49,973 bases of DNA from Actinomycetes bacterium (GTDB lineage: Bacteria > Actinomycetota > Acidimicrobiia > Acidimicrobiales > JAKAOS01): NCBI GenBank assembly GCA_021795215.1, contig JAJYPS010000004.1, forward strand, positions 1-49,973. The letters are read 5' to 3'. The position numbers and the translations under genes are program-made. Shown piece by piece: positions 41,498 through 49,247 of the stretch. Numbering within the stretch: the stretch's first letter is position 1; each line of letters starts with the position of its first letter. A model generated the notes under the pieces. That model was not told where the DNA came from, did not search any database, and saw nothing but the letters and a program-made list of their open reading frames with translations.

Positions 41498-43201
41498 GTG
41501 TCGGCTCCGATCGCTCGTTCCACTGCAATGCGCTGCCTGCTCTTGTCCTCGCACCCGACCGCCGAACGTGCGGCGGCGCTGCGGGCCATCGCGGGGCACC
41601 CGGAGGCCACCGTGGTCGAGTCCGGCACCGCCAGGCCCGACCCCCGCCGTTTCGACGTGGTGGTGCTGGACAGCTCGGTGCCGCTCGACAGCGGATGGGT
41701 GGAAGACCTGGTAGCAGCCGTTGAAGTGGGGACGAGAGCCCTGATCTTCGCCGAGGCCGGCTTCGACTTCCGGTCGTTCGAACATGCAGGATTGTCACCG
41801 ATCTCCACTGCGGCCGCTCTGCCCGAGGGAGAGTGGATGGCAAAGGTGGCGAATCCCGACCATCCGGCCACCCGAAGAGCGCCCGCCGAAACCGCCCTCT
41901 GGGACAGACCCCTCGCCCTGATGCTCACGGGGTCGTGGGACCCGGTGGTGAACGTCAACGTAGCCCTACGGGACCACTGCCTGGTGGCGGACCACCCGTT
42001 CGGGGAAGGCCGAATGGCAGTCTCGGGACTGGGCCGGCATCCCGGTTCGCTCCACTCGGTCTTCCTGCAGACCACACTGCGGCGGCTGCTCTCCTTCCGC
42101 CCTGACGTTCCAAACGAAAGACCGCTGGGCATGGCGATCGTCGGGTACGGGCCGTACGGTGGTATGGGCCTCTATCACGGCATGGCCGCGGAGGCCACGC
42201 AGGGGCTCGAGCTCGTGGCTGTGTGCGATTCTCAGCCCGAGCGTCGCAAGGCGGCCGAACGCGACTTCGCCGGCGTACGGACGTACGGGACGTTGAACGA
42301 GCTGGCATCGGACCCGGACGTGGACGTCGCCGTGGTGGCTACTCCTCCCTCGTCCCACGTGACGATCTCCCTCGACCTGTTGAGAGCCGGCAAGCATGTC
42401 GCGTGCGAGAAGCCACTGTGCTTCACCGTCGCCGAGGCGGATCTACTGGAAGCGACGGCGACCGGCGCCGGTGTGAGCCTGACGGTGAACCAGAACCGTA
42501 GATGGGACCCTGACTTTCTGGCCGTCAAGCGGGTAGTCGAAAGCGGCAGCTTGGGGCAGGTGTTCAACTTCGAGACGTTCGTGGGTGGTTTCGAGCACCC
42601 CTGCCGGGCCTGGCACTCCGACGCGGCCGTGTCCGGAGGGGCGATCTACGACTGGGGATCACATTATGTCGACTGGACGCTCCAATTGATGCAATCGTCA
42701 CCGTCGGTGGTGAGGGCGACCGGGCAGAAGAGGGTGTGGCACGACGTCACCAACCTGGACCAGGTACGTGTCCACATGCTGTGGGACGACGGGAGGGAGG
42801 CGGAGTTCGTGCACAGCGACGTGGCAGCGGTCCGGCGACCCAAGTTCTACCTGCAAGGCACGGCGGGTACGCTGTCCGGCCACTACCGACCCCTGCGGTT
42901 CGAGCGACTGGCGCCGGGAACGGGCTACGAGGCGGAGGCGGCCCATCACGCCGAGGCTCCGGTCGACTTGGTGCTCAGTCGATACGAGCCGTCCTATGGC
43001 CTGGTCGAAACGGTGCTCCCCCCGGCACCGCCACAGCGCTTCGCGTTCCATCGGAACCTGGCGGACCATTTGCACTTCGACGAGCCTCTGGCGGTCACCG
43101 TGCGCTCCGTGAGGTCGGTGGTTGCCGTGCTGGAAGCGGCCACCGAATCGGCCGGGAAGAGGGGTGCCACCATAGTGGTACCGGGAACCTCCAGCAGTTG
43201 A
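41498..43201 (+). CDS. ThuA-like domain fused to a Gfo/Idh/MocA oxidoreductase
   Basis: 567 residues. The N-terminal part (about 1-205) resembles ThuA/trehalose-utilisation proteins: DHPATRR, FGEGRMAVSGLGRHPGS and LRRLLSF. From about 210 a Gfo/Idh/MocA enzyme begins with VGYGPYGGMG (NAD(P) site). It continues VVATPPSSHVTISLDLL, HVACEKPLCF (catalytic Lys), and DWGSHYVDWTL in the substrate domain. These enzymes oxidise or epimerise sugars and inositols. GTG 41498 has AAAGGA 7 nt upstream; ATG 41528 is an alternative. TTGA overlap with the next, related gene. Confidence 0.85.
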   Translation: MSAPIARSTAMRCLLLSSHPTAERAAALRAIAGHPEATVVESGTARPDPRRFDVVVLDSSVPLDSGWVEDLVAAVEVGTRALIFAEAGFDFRSFEHAGLSPISTAAALPEGEWMAKVANPDHPATRRAPAETALWDRPLALMLTGSWDPVVNVNVALRDHCLVADHPFGEGRMAVSGLGRHPGSLHSVFLQTTLRRLLSFRPDVPNERPLGMAIVGYGPYGGMGLYHGMAAEATQGLELVAVCDSQPERRKAAERDFAGVRTYGTLNELASDPDVDVAVVATPPSSHVTISLDLLRAGKHVACEKPLCFTVAEADLLEATATGAGVSLTVNQNRRWDPDFLAVKRVVESGSLGQVFNFETFVGGFEHPCRAWHSDAAVSGGAIYDWGSHYVDWTLQLMQSSPSVVRATGQKRVWHDVTNLDQVRVHMLWDDGREAEFVHSDVAAVRRPKFYLQGTAGTLSGHYRPLRFERLAPGTGYEAEAAHHAEAPVDLVLSRYEPSYGLVETVLPPAPPQRFAFHRNLADHLHFDEPLAVTVRSVRSVVAVLEAATESAGKRGATIVVPGTSSS

Positions 43202-44241
43202 CCGTTGCCGAGCCCCTTCGCTGGGGCGTGATAGGAGCCTCCTCTCAGGTGGCTCGCTCGGCGGTCCTTCCCGCCATGGCGGCGAGCGAACGGGCCGATG
43301 TGGTGGCTGTGGCCAGCCAGTCCCAAGGCGAAGCGTTGGACCTGGGGCCGGCAATGTGCGACGTCCGGCGCTACGGGAGCTACGACGACGTCTTGGCGGA
43401 CGACCGGGTAGAGGCCGTCTACGTGCCACTTCCCAACTCGATGCACCTGGAGTGGGTGTGCGCCGCCCTGCAGGCCGGTCGTCATGTGCTGTGCGAGAAG
43501 CCGCTGGCCCTGTCGGCCTCCGAAGGGCAGGAGATGGCAGAGGCGGCTGATCGCCACGGCAGGGTGTTGATGGAGGCGTACATGGCTCGTTTCCACCCGC
43601 GTTGGCAGGCACTCCAGCGACTGGTCGACGAAGGGCGCCTGGGGCAGATCCGGTTCGCCAGGGCAACCTTCACCTTCGACGGTCTGACGGCCAGGCCGGA
43701 CGACTACCGGTGGCAACCGCAGATGGGTGGCGGCTCTCTGGCAGATGTGGGCGTCTACTGCCTCGCACCGATCCTGGCAGCGGTCGGACGAATGCCGGAA
43801 CGGGTAGCAGGGTCCGCTCGGTGGACGGAGCAGGGTGTCGACGCGTCCTTCTCCGGCTGGCTCGACTTCGGGAGCGCCTGGGCGTCCGTAGAGTGCTCGT
43901 TCGAGCTGCCCGAGCGACAGTTGTTGGAGCTGGTCGGTAGCGAGGCGACCGCCGTGGTGGAAAGGGCGTACACGGCGGGAGCCGCCGACGACGCTTTGCA
44001 TCTGAGCAGCCCGGCCGGGACCGAGATCGTCCGCTCCGGCGGGGCCGACCCGTACCAGAACATGGTGGAGCACTTCGCCGACATGGTGCAGCACGGCCGG
44101 TCTCCGGTCTATCCCCTTTCCGAGTCGATACGAGTGGCTCGGACGGCGGACCTGCTGAGAAGCGATGCCCATACCGGGCGGGATACGCCGGCGGTCGTGT
44201 CGCAGCCGTCTCCCTTCGACCGCCCGCCATACCTCCCGTGA
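43198..44241 (+). CDS. Gfo/Idh/MocA family oxidoreductase
   Basis: 347 residues, normal for the family: NAD(P) site GVIGASSQVARSAV, VYVPLPNSMHLEWVCAAL, catalytic HVLCEKPLAL, and the substrate domain with YMARFHPRWQAL and GGGSLADVGVY. Likely a sugar or inositol dehydrogenase. TTG 43198 overlaps the stop of the fused homologue upstream (TTGA), so the two are co-translated and may act on one pathway. GTGA overlap with the next gene. Confidence 0.87.
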   Translation: MTVAEPLRWGVIGASSQVARSAVLPAMAASERADVVAVASQSQGEALDLGPAMCDVRRYGSYDDVLADDRVEAVYVPLPNSMHLEWVCAALQAGRHVLCEKPLALSASEGQEMAEAADRHGRVLMEAYMARFHPRWQALQRLVDEGRLGQIRFARATFTFDGLTARPDDYRWQPQMGGGSLADVGVYCLAPILAAVGRMPERVAGSARWTEQGVDASFSGWLDFGSAWASVECSFELPERQLLELVGSEATAVVERAYTAGAADDALHLSSPAGTEIVRSGGADPYQNMVEHFADMVQHGRSPVYPLSESIRVARTADLLRSDAHTGRDTPAVVSQPSPFDRPPYLP

Positions 44242-45590
44242 CGGCTCGCCTGTTGGTGGTCATGGGTTCCGGTGAGACCAGTCCGACGATGGTCAAGACC
44301 CACCGGGACGTGATCGCGAAGCTTCCGCCCCGTCCTCGCTGCGTCCTGCTCGACACACCGTTCGGCTTCCAGGAGAACGCCGACGACATCGCCGCTCGGG
44401 CGCAGGCCTACTTCGCGTCCAGCGTCCGGGTGACCGTCGACGTGGCCAGCCTCCGCTCGGCCGACGAGGCGACCGTGCTGGAGCGCGAGCGGTTCGTCTC
44501 CGACGTCCGTGGCGCGGACTTCGTGTTCGCCGGCCCGGGAAGCCCTACCTACGCGTTGGAGCAGTGGTCCGCCGTGGGGCTCGGCCGAGTCCTGAGAGAG
44601 AAGATGGCGACCGGTGGCGCCATCGTCTTCTCCTCTGCCGCAGCGCTCACTCTCGGCACTCGCAGCGTGCCGGTGTACGAGATCTACAAGGCCGGCATCA
44701 GGCCTCGGTGGCTCGAAGGGCTCGACGTACTCGGAGCCACCGGGTTGTCCGCTGCCGTCGTGCCCCACTTCAACAACGCCGAAGGCGGCAATCACGACAC
44801 GAGGTACTGCTATCTGGGCGAGCGTCGCCTGTCGACGATGGAGCGGGAGCTGCCGCCCGGTTGCTTCGTGCTCGGGATCGACGAGCACACCTGCCTGACG
44901 CTCGACCTGGAGACGGCCAGTGCCACCGTGGGAGGGATCGGCACGGTCGTGGTCCGGGCGTCGGGGCGCACGGAAGCTCTCCCGACCGGCACAACGCTAC
45001 AGATCGCCGAGATCGCCGAACTGGCCATCGGGCTCTCCCGCCGCCGTCCCGGCAGTCCCGGCAGTCCCGGTTCGACGGCCGATCCCGAACCGGTTCCCGA
45101 TGGCTCTGACACCACGACCTCGTCTACCGCATCACCGTCGCCCAGCACCGGGTGGGCGACGCAGGACGGCCCGCTGGCCGGGAATGCCGACGCATCACCG
45201 CTGTCCAAGGCGATCTCCGGTTACCAGGCTCGTTTCGACGCAGCGATGGAGAGCGGCGATGTCCCGTCCGCCGTGGCGGCGGCGCTCGATCTCGAGGACG
45301 AGCTGGCAGCATGGTCCAACGACACTCTGCAGTCCGATCAGACCGACCGCGGCCGGAGCGTTCTCCGTTCGATGCTGGTCGTGCTGGGGCGGCTGGCCGA
45401 GAAGGGTAGCCGCCCGGTGGCCACGTTGGTGAAGCCCTATGTCGACCTGCTGGTCGGCCTGCGGGACGGCGCTCGATCGGACAGCCGATTCGAGCAAGCG
45501 GACGCCATCCGTGAGGGCCTCGCGGCGGCCGGGGTGCAGTTGCGGGACTCCCCGGAAGGGACGGCCTGGTCCGTGACGGAAGCCGACTGA
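44238..45590 (+). CDS. S51/cyanophycinase-like domain fused to a CysS-type C-terminal domain
   Basis: 450 residues. Residues about 1-265 form a type 1 amidotransferase-like, S51 peptidase-type domain: LLVVMGSGETSP, FGFQENADDIAARAQAYF, ADFVFAGPGSPTYAL, GAIVFSSAAALTLGT (nucleophile elbow-like serine), VVPHFNNAEGGNHDTRYC and FVLGIDEHT. A Ser/Pro/Gly linker (about 275-315) leads to a C-terminal part with YQARFDAAMESGDVPSAVAA and SRFEQADAIREGLAAAGVQL, DSPEGTAW. That is the helical C-terminal tRNA-binding domain of cysteinyl-tRNA synthetase (or MshC), without its catalytic core. GTG 44238 overlaps the previous stop. Function unknown. Confidence 0.8.
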   Translation: MTARLLVVMGSGETSPTMVKTHRDVIAKLPPRPRCVLLDTPFGFQENADDIAARAQAYFASSVRVTVDVASLRSADEATVLERERFVSDVRGADFVFAGPGSPTYALEQWSAVGLGRVLREKMATGGAIVFSSAAALTLGTRSVPVYEIYKAGIRPRWLEGLDVLGATGLSAAVVPHFNNAEGGNHDTRYCYLGERRLSTMERELPPGCFVLGIDEHTCLTLDLETASATVGGIGTVVVRASGRTEALPTGTTLQIAEIAELAIGLSRRRPGSPGSPGSTADPEPVPDGSDTTTSSTASPSPSTGWATQDGPLAGNADASPLSKAISGYQARFDAAMESGDVPSAVAAALDLEDELAAWSNDTLQSDQTDRGRSVLRSMLVVLGRLAEKGSRPVATLVKPYVDLLVGLRDGARSDSRFEQADAIREGLAAAGVQLRDSPEGTAWSVTEAD

Positions 45591-45624
45591 ACCACGGTGC
45601 CCGGTGTGCTCAGGCCGGCCAGCC

Positions 45625-45667
45625 CGGTGGCCGCACGCCGGTGGCCCACGGTGGCCGCACGCCGGTG
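45625..45667. repeat. 24-bp-spaced direct repeat upstream of tRNA-Glu
   Basis: CGGTGGCCGCACGCCGGTG occurs at 45625-45643 and 45649-45667, with CCCA-type spacing sequence between. It lies after the S51-like gene's stop and before tRNA-Glu. Possibly a duplicated terminator arm. Confidence 0.75.
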
Positions 45668-45704
45668 CGTCTGAGGGCACGTCCCACTACCATTGGCTGT
45701 TCAG

Positions 45705-45777
45705 GCCCCCATCGTCTAGCGGCCCAGGACACCGCCCTTTCAAGGCGGCAACACGGGTTCGAATCCCGTTGGGGGTG
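45705..45777 (+). tRNA. tRNA-Glu (anticodon TTC)
   Basis: 73 nt: acceptor GCCCCCA pairs with TGGGGGT, the anticodon stem CCGCC/GGCGG holds loop CTTTCAA (anticodon TTC), and the T arm is ACGGGTTCGAATCCCGT. No encoded CCA. From the anticodon stem onward (45733) it is part of a 67-bp sequence found again at 49181. The gene is thus an integration target for a downstream islet. Confidence 0.94.
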
Positions 45778-45799
45778 CTCGGAGGGACCAGGTCAACAA
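45733..45799 (+). repeat. attL-like 67-bp direct repeat
   Basis: The repeat starts CGCCCTTTCAAGGCGG inside tRNA-Glu and ends AGGGACCAGGTCAACAA 22 bp after it. The copy at 49181-49247 is identical by eye. A tRNA-3'-end repeat is the usual core of tyrosine-recombinase integration. Confidence 0.85.
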
Positions 45800-45996
45800 C
45801 ACTTTTCGGGGCACCGGCACTTGAAGGCGACACAAGTGGCGGCGGGAAACTAACGCCGAGCGGGGTCGAGCACGCCTACGCCGCCACCGTCCACTGCCCA
45901 ACACTCCGCCGCCCAGAATGCACTCCTGGAGGCTGACGGTGGCCGGCCGGCGCCCCTAGTCGATTCGACCGAACCGGAGAGTGTCCCAGGGAAGGG

Positions 45997-46545
45997 TCAG
46001 GGCACCAACCACTGACCAAAGCTGTTGGAGAACCCTCCCGATGGTGCCCACTGGACCTTCGCCACTGACGTCCCCGTCGGCACTTGGAACACGACGCAAC
46101 CAGTTTCCGTCTGATGAGCGACAATTTGGTAGTCGCCTCCGTTGAAGTTGGTGCATTCGGATACGGAATTGAAGTCTGCGGTATAGCTCTGCCCGTTGGA
46201 TCCGATAGCCGACGCGTTCAAGTTTGCATCACCCGACACGGCTTGGGCTCCTGCAGTGATCGAGAAGAGCGTTGCTACGAAGCGGTCCCCTGGGTTCGGC
46301 GTGGTGTACTGGTCTGCACCCTGAGCCGGATCGATTACCTGCATCAGACGAACCGAGTACTGCGAGTTCCCCTGCCCGGAGAAGTTGAGAGTTGACCCGA
46401 CGTGAGCTACCGGCTTCGCGGTGGTTGTGGATGAAGAGGGGCTGGTGCCACTGGAAGATGGGGTCGTCACCGCGTGCGTAGTGACGCCACACGCCCCGGT
46501 CCCGATCGCAACGACCAACAAGGCCGCTCCAACCGAATTACGCAA
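45997..46545 (-). CDS. Lipoprotein with DUF4352-like domain
   Basis: 182 residues. A lipoprotein signal (LLVVAIGTGACG, Cys19) is followed by a Ser/Thr-rich linker (TTPSSSGTSPSSSTTT). A beta-rich domain then shows VGSTLNFSGQGNSQYSVRL, NPGDRFVATLFSITA and the CTNFNGGDYQIVAHQTETGC core. The pattern fits DUF4352, an immunoglobulin-like fold in secreted lipoproteins of Gram-positives. Start TTG 46545 has GGAGG 6 nt upstream. It would sit on the outer face of the membrane. The only intact non-toxin gene of the islet. Confidence 0.82.
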   Translation of the reverse strand: MRNSVGAALLVVAIGTGACGVTTHAVTTPSSSGTSPSSSTTTAKPVAHVGSTLNFSGQGNSQYSVRLMQVIDPAQGADQYTTPNPGDRFVATLFSITAGAQAVSGDANLNASAIGSNGQSYTADFNSVSECTNFNGGDYQIVAHQTETGCVVFQVPTGTSVAKVQWAPSGGFSNSFGQWLVP

Positions 46546-46828
46546 ATCAGACCTCCGTTGTCGGGACGCCGGGGCAACGCAAGCCCCGTCGGGTAAGAAT
46601 ACTACAAGTGGCTACTGTCGGTGGGCGAGACGAGGCTGTGTGTCGACCAACGGCGATACGGAGCGGCCACGCAGCTCGAAAGATGCCGCGTCCCAGGACA
46701 CGCTCCCGCATTGACGCCGTTGCACCTTCGCTTCCCGCTGCGTGGGGCACACGGGTAGGGCACGAACTCTGCCGATCATGGTTGCCTTAGCTATCTGCTG
46801 CAGGGTACATCGGATATCCTCCCCATCT

Positions 46829-47035
46829 GTGACGAAGCGCCTGGTTGAGGTCGATGACGAGAAACTCGAAGCCGTCCGCCGGCTGCTCGGCACCCAGGCA
46901 CTGAAGGCGACGGTGGCCGGCGCACTCGACGAGGTACTCGCTCTCGATCACCGCCGGCAGGAGCTGCTGGCTGAGCGAGGCGCGCCGTCGGCGGCGTTGG
47001 CTGACCCCCACGAGCGCGACGCTGCGTGGGGCTGA
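46829..47035 (+). CDS. vapB: VapB-type antitoxin
   Basis: 68 residues: TKRLVEVDDEKLEAVRRLLG, then LKATVAGALDEVLALDHRRQ. This is the short ribbon-helix-helix-like antitoxin (DUF2191) that pairs with PIN toxins. GTG 46829 is the start. Its stop overlaps the toxin reading frame, but that toxin is truncated, so this antitoxin is an orphan unless it guards another toxin. Confidence 0.8.
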   Translation: MTKRLVEVDDEKLEAVRRLLGTQALKATVAGALDEVLALDHRRQELLAERGAPSAALADPHERDAAWG

Positions 47036-47226
47036 GGGCCTACTACCTGGGAGACACGTCCGCCCTGGCACGCGTCGGTCGGGCTGAGGTGGCCGAACGG
47101 CTGGTCCCGCTTATCGAGGCCGGACTCGTCGCTCGCTACACTCCGACCGAGCTCGAGGCTGGCTACCTAAAAGCGACGCAGTGCGCCGGCCTCGAGGCCG
47201 GTGGTGAAGCGCCGCTCGGCGCGTAG
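47026..47226 (+). pseudogene. vapC: Truncated VapC PIN-domain toxin
   Basis: The frame after vapB starts LRAYYLGDTSALARVGRAEV with the first catalytic Asp of a PIN ribonuclease. It keeps an acidic ELEAGY segment, then diverges at about 47165 into unrelated sequence and stops at 66 residues, where VapC is usually 130. The rest of the acidic triad is lost. The break coincides with the start of the IS200-type remnant region. Confidence 0.75.
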
Positions 47227-47553
47227 CCCCGAATCAAACTGGCCGATCCTGTTGTTCGATGTACTGACGCAGGACCTCACTCGGGGCTCTGCCAACCGTC
47301 CAGCGAAGTACGAGCCAGTCCACAGTCCTTTGGCCCGCCAGTAGTGCCTGGCAGTCTCGGGGAACTCATGGCGCATCCGCCTGGACGAAACGCCCTCGAG
47401 ACTGTTGACAAGCTTCGACAGGGCGACCTTGGGCGGGAAGTGCACCAACAGGTGGACATGGTTGGCCTCTCCGTTGGACTCGACCAACTGGCACTCGAAG
47501 TCCGCACACCGACCGGAACTCGAGGCTTAGGGTCCACCGATATTTAGCCCGCG
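47222..47553 (-). pseudogene. IS200/IS605-family TnpA transposase remnant
   Basis: The minus strand encodes ESNGEANHVHLLVHFPP, with the HxH metal site of Y1 transposases, then VSSRRMRHEFPETARHYW and WTGSYFAG. After FAG a one-base loss shifts the frame near 47298; the lost frame would read TVGRAPSEVLRQYIEQQ to a stop. The N-terminus is cut to a few residues (KYR-like), with an in-frame TAA. Not functional. Confidence 0.8.
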
Positions 47554-47570
47554 CGTAGGACGGTGGGGCC

Positions 47571-48137
47571 GTGGAGGCCAGCCGGGACGAGCTTGCGCGA
47601 TTCTTCGAGGTGGTCCTTCCGCACCTGAACGAGATGCAGCGCCGAGTCGTAGCTGGAGCGATTGCGTGGGGTCTTGGCCGTGGCGGGAAGACCGCGGTGG
47701 CCGAGGCTTCGGGGATGAGCCGCAATACGGTGATCAAGGCCGAACGCGAGGTGATCGCCGGGATCGAGCCGTCTCCTCGCCAACGTGCGGTCGGTGGTGG
47801 GGACATCAAGGCAGAGATCAAGCAGCCCGGCCTCTTGGAAGCGCTCGACGCGCTGGTGAACCCCGAGACCCGTGGCAACCCGATGTCGCTGTTGCGCTGG
47901 ACGTCGAAGTCGACTGCGAAGCTGGCTGCAGATCTCGTCCGCCAGGGCTTCGCCATCACCGACGACACAGTGGGGCGGATCTTGAAGTCCCTCGGCTACA
48001 GCCTCCAGGCACCGGCAAAGGAGAAGGAAGGCACATCCCATCCCGACCGCGATGCCCAGTTCCACTACCTGAACGACCAGGCCACGTCCTTTGTCGAGGC
48101 TGGTCAGCCGGTGAGCCCCTTTTCCCAGCTCGCATGA
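47571..48137 (+). pseudogene. ISAzo13-family transposase, truncated
   Basis: 188 residues from GTG 47571: RGGKTAVAEASGMSRNTVIK (helix-turn-helix), KAEREVIAGIEPSPRQRA, and NPMSLLRWTSKSTAKLA, ending in GYSLQAPAKEKEGTSHPDRD. These are N-terminal parts of ISAzo13 transposases, which are about 400-500 residues. Homology ends at GQPV and the tail (SPFSQLA) is foreign. The DDE core is missing. The frame itself is unbroken, so the truncation may be recent. Confidence 0.8.
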
Positions 48138-48269
48138 CGGGTCGAGGCCACGCCCAGATCACCCGGCCAGAACAACGGCCTGCGCCCACCGACACGAGCG
48201 CCGAACTGCACCTCTAGTGTCGCGATCGCTCTTCGGCCGGCGCTTGCGTTCCGGGTACTGCGCTCGGTC

Positions 48270-48689
48270 TCACGCCCAGGGGTTGAGGATGTCGAGGCCG
48301 GTGAATCTCTCGAAGTCCTTGGTGTTGCGGGTGACGACGGCCATGTGGTGCTCGAAGGCCGTCGCTCCGATCAGGGCGTCGCGAAACGGTGCTGGGTCGG
48401 GCACGTGCAGCCGGGCGGCCCGGCGGGCGACCCTCTCGTCGACGGGCAGCACCCGCTCGGCGAAGGCGGCGGCGACGCTGGTGTCGAGCCAGATGCGCAG
48501 CAGGGCTCCCTTGTGCGGGTCGGAGCGTTCGGCTAGTAGGACCCCGTGCTCCAGCTCGTGGAGGGTGATCGCGGAGATGAACAGTTGCGCAGCGGGTGTC
48601 GAGGTCGCCCACGCCGCAACGCCGGGGTCGGCCTTGCCAGCCCGCGCCTTGCGGAGCTCTGACACCACGTTGGTGTCGAGGAGGTACAT
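48270..48689 (-). CDS. PIN-domain toxin (VapC/FitB-like)
   Basis: 139 residues, normal length. It starts MYLLDTNVVSELRKA (first catalytic Asp), and has SAITLHELEHGVLLAERSD, PFRDALIGATAFEHHMAVVT and TRNTKDFERF (the last acidic pair). The LDTNVVSELRK start and Phd-type partner point to the FitB/StbB branch: Mg-dependent ribonucleases inhibited by their antitoxin. ATG 48689 overlaps the antitoxin stop (TGATG). A partly deleted copy lies past the right repeat at 49248-49460. Confidence 0.9.
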   Translation of the reverse strand: MYLLDTNVVSELRKARAGKADPGVAAWATSTPAAQLFISAITLHELEHGVLLAERSDPHKGALLRIWLDTSVAAAFAERVLPVDERVARRAARLHVPDPAPFRDALIGATAFEHHMAVVTRNTKDFERFTGLDILNPWA

Positions 48690-48940
48690 CAGGCGAAGCC
48701 GGCCGCCTCGGGCAGCTCCCGGGAGGGCTCGATCACCAACTCGACGTCCTCGACACCTGCCGGCTCCCCGAGCCGGTCCAGCAGGTCGACGCCCAGAAGT
48801 TTCTGGTAGTCCACGAAGCTGAGCAGCACATGAGCGGGCTTGCCGCGGTCGGTGATGAAAACCGGCCCGTCTACGGCGGCCTTCTTGGCCCGGCTGGTGT
48901 CTTGGTTGAACTCCCTGCTCGAAATGTGCGACGCCACCAT
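48689..48940 (-). CDS. Phd/YefM-type antitoxin
   Basis: 83 residues: MVASHISSREFNQDTSRAKK is the Phd DNA-binding start, followed by PVFITDRGKPAHVLLSF and YQKLLG; the toxin-binding C-terminal tail follows. ATG 48940 (or GTG 48937, which has better spacing to GGAGG) is preferred over GTG 48958. A perfect inverted repeat upstream (48949-48968) is the likely autoregulatory site. Couples to the PIN toxin by TGATG. Confidence 0.87.
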   Translation of the reverse strand: MVASHISSREFNQDTSRAKKAAVDGPVFITDRGKPAHVLLSFVDYQKLLGVDLLDRLGEPAGVEDVELVIEPSRELPEAAGFA

Positions 48941-48948
48941 CACCTCCA

Positions 48949-48968
48949 ATGTAGCCACGTAACTACAT
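48949..48968 (-). promoter_or_regulatory. Palindromic operator of the Phd-PIN module
   Basis: ATGTAG and CTACAT arms separated by 8 bp, just upstream of the antitoxin start. Phd-type antitoxins bind such sites to repress their own operon. The site overlaps the region expected for the -10 box. Confidence 0.55.
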
Positions 48969-49057
48969 GGAGTCTACAGGGTGCCGCCGCCCCGAGGAGC
49001 AGCCGAGACGAGCCATGCCCAGAGAAGAATGCGCCGGAACGAGTCACACGTCGCCGT

Positions 49058-49077
49058 CGTGCCACGTTCGTGCCACG
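49058..49077. repeat. CGTGCCACG twin repeat, possible integrase arm sites
   Basis: CGTGCCACG at 49058-49066 and 49069-49077, 11 bp apart (about one helical turn), inside an inverted repeat with CCGTCGTG/CACGACGG arms (49054-49081). They lie 104 bp from the right 67-bp repeat. Confidence 0.4.
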
Positions 49078-49180
49078 ACGGAGGGCCCGCAAGGGTCAGG
49101 GGCAGTCCTCCAAGGTCATCTCACGAGCGTCGTGACCAGGGCTTATACGTGTTTCCGCTGGTGGCAGCCTAGTCATGCCG

Positions 49181-49247
49181 CGCCCTTTCAAGGCGGCAAC
49201 ACGGGTTCGAATCCCGTTGGGGGTGCTCGGAGGGACCAGGTCAACAA
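49181..49247 (+). repeat. attR-like 67-bp direct repeat with 3' part of tRNA-Glu
   Basis: Identical by eye to 45733-45799, including the anticodon stem-loop, T arm and 3' acceptor of tRNA-Glu. It has no 5' half, so it is not a tRNA gene. It marks the right end of the islet, and the flanking sequence diverges on both sides. Confidence 0.85.

Larger units (their letters stand above)
45733..49247. mobile_element. 3.5-kb islet integrated at tRNA-Glu, no integrase left
   Basis: It is bounded by identical 67-bp repeats. It contains a lipoprotein gene, a vapB gene with truncated vapC, broken IS200/IS605 and ISAzo13 transposases, and an intact phd-PIN module. No integrase, excisionase or relaxase is visible, so it is either a decayed or a non-autonomous element. 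Candidate arm-type sites (49058-49077) lie inside its right end. Confidence 0.75.

Noticed and set aside
49181..49225. Second tRNA-Glu gene
   Set aside because: Only the anticodon arm, T arm and 3' acceptor strand are present; the 5' half is missing, so it is an att remnant.
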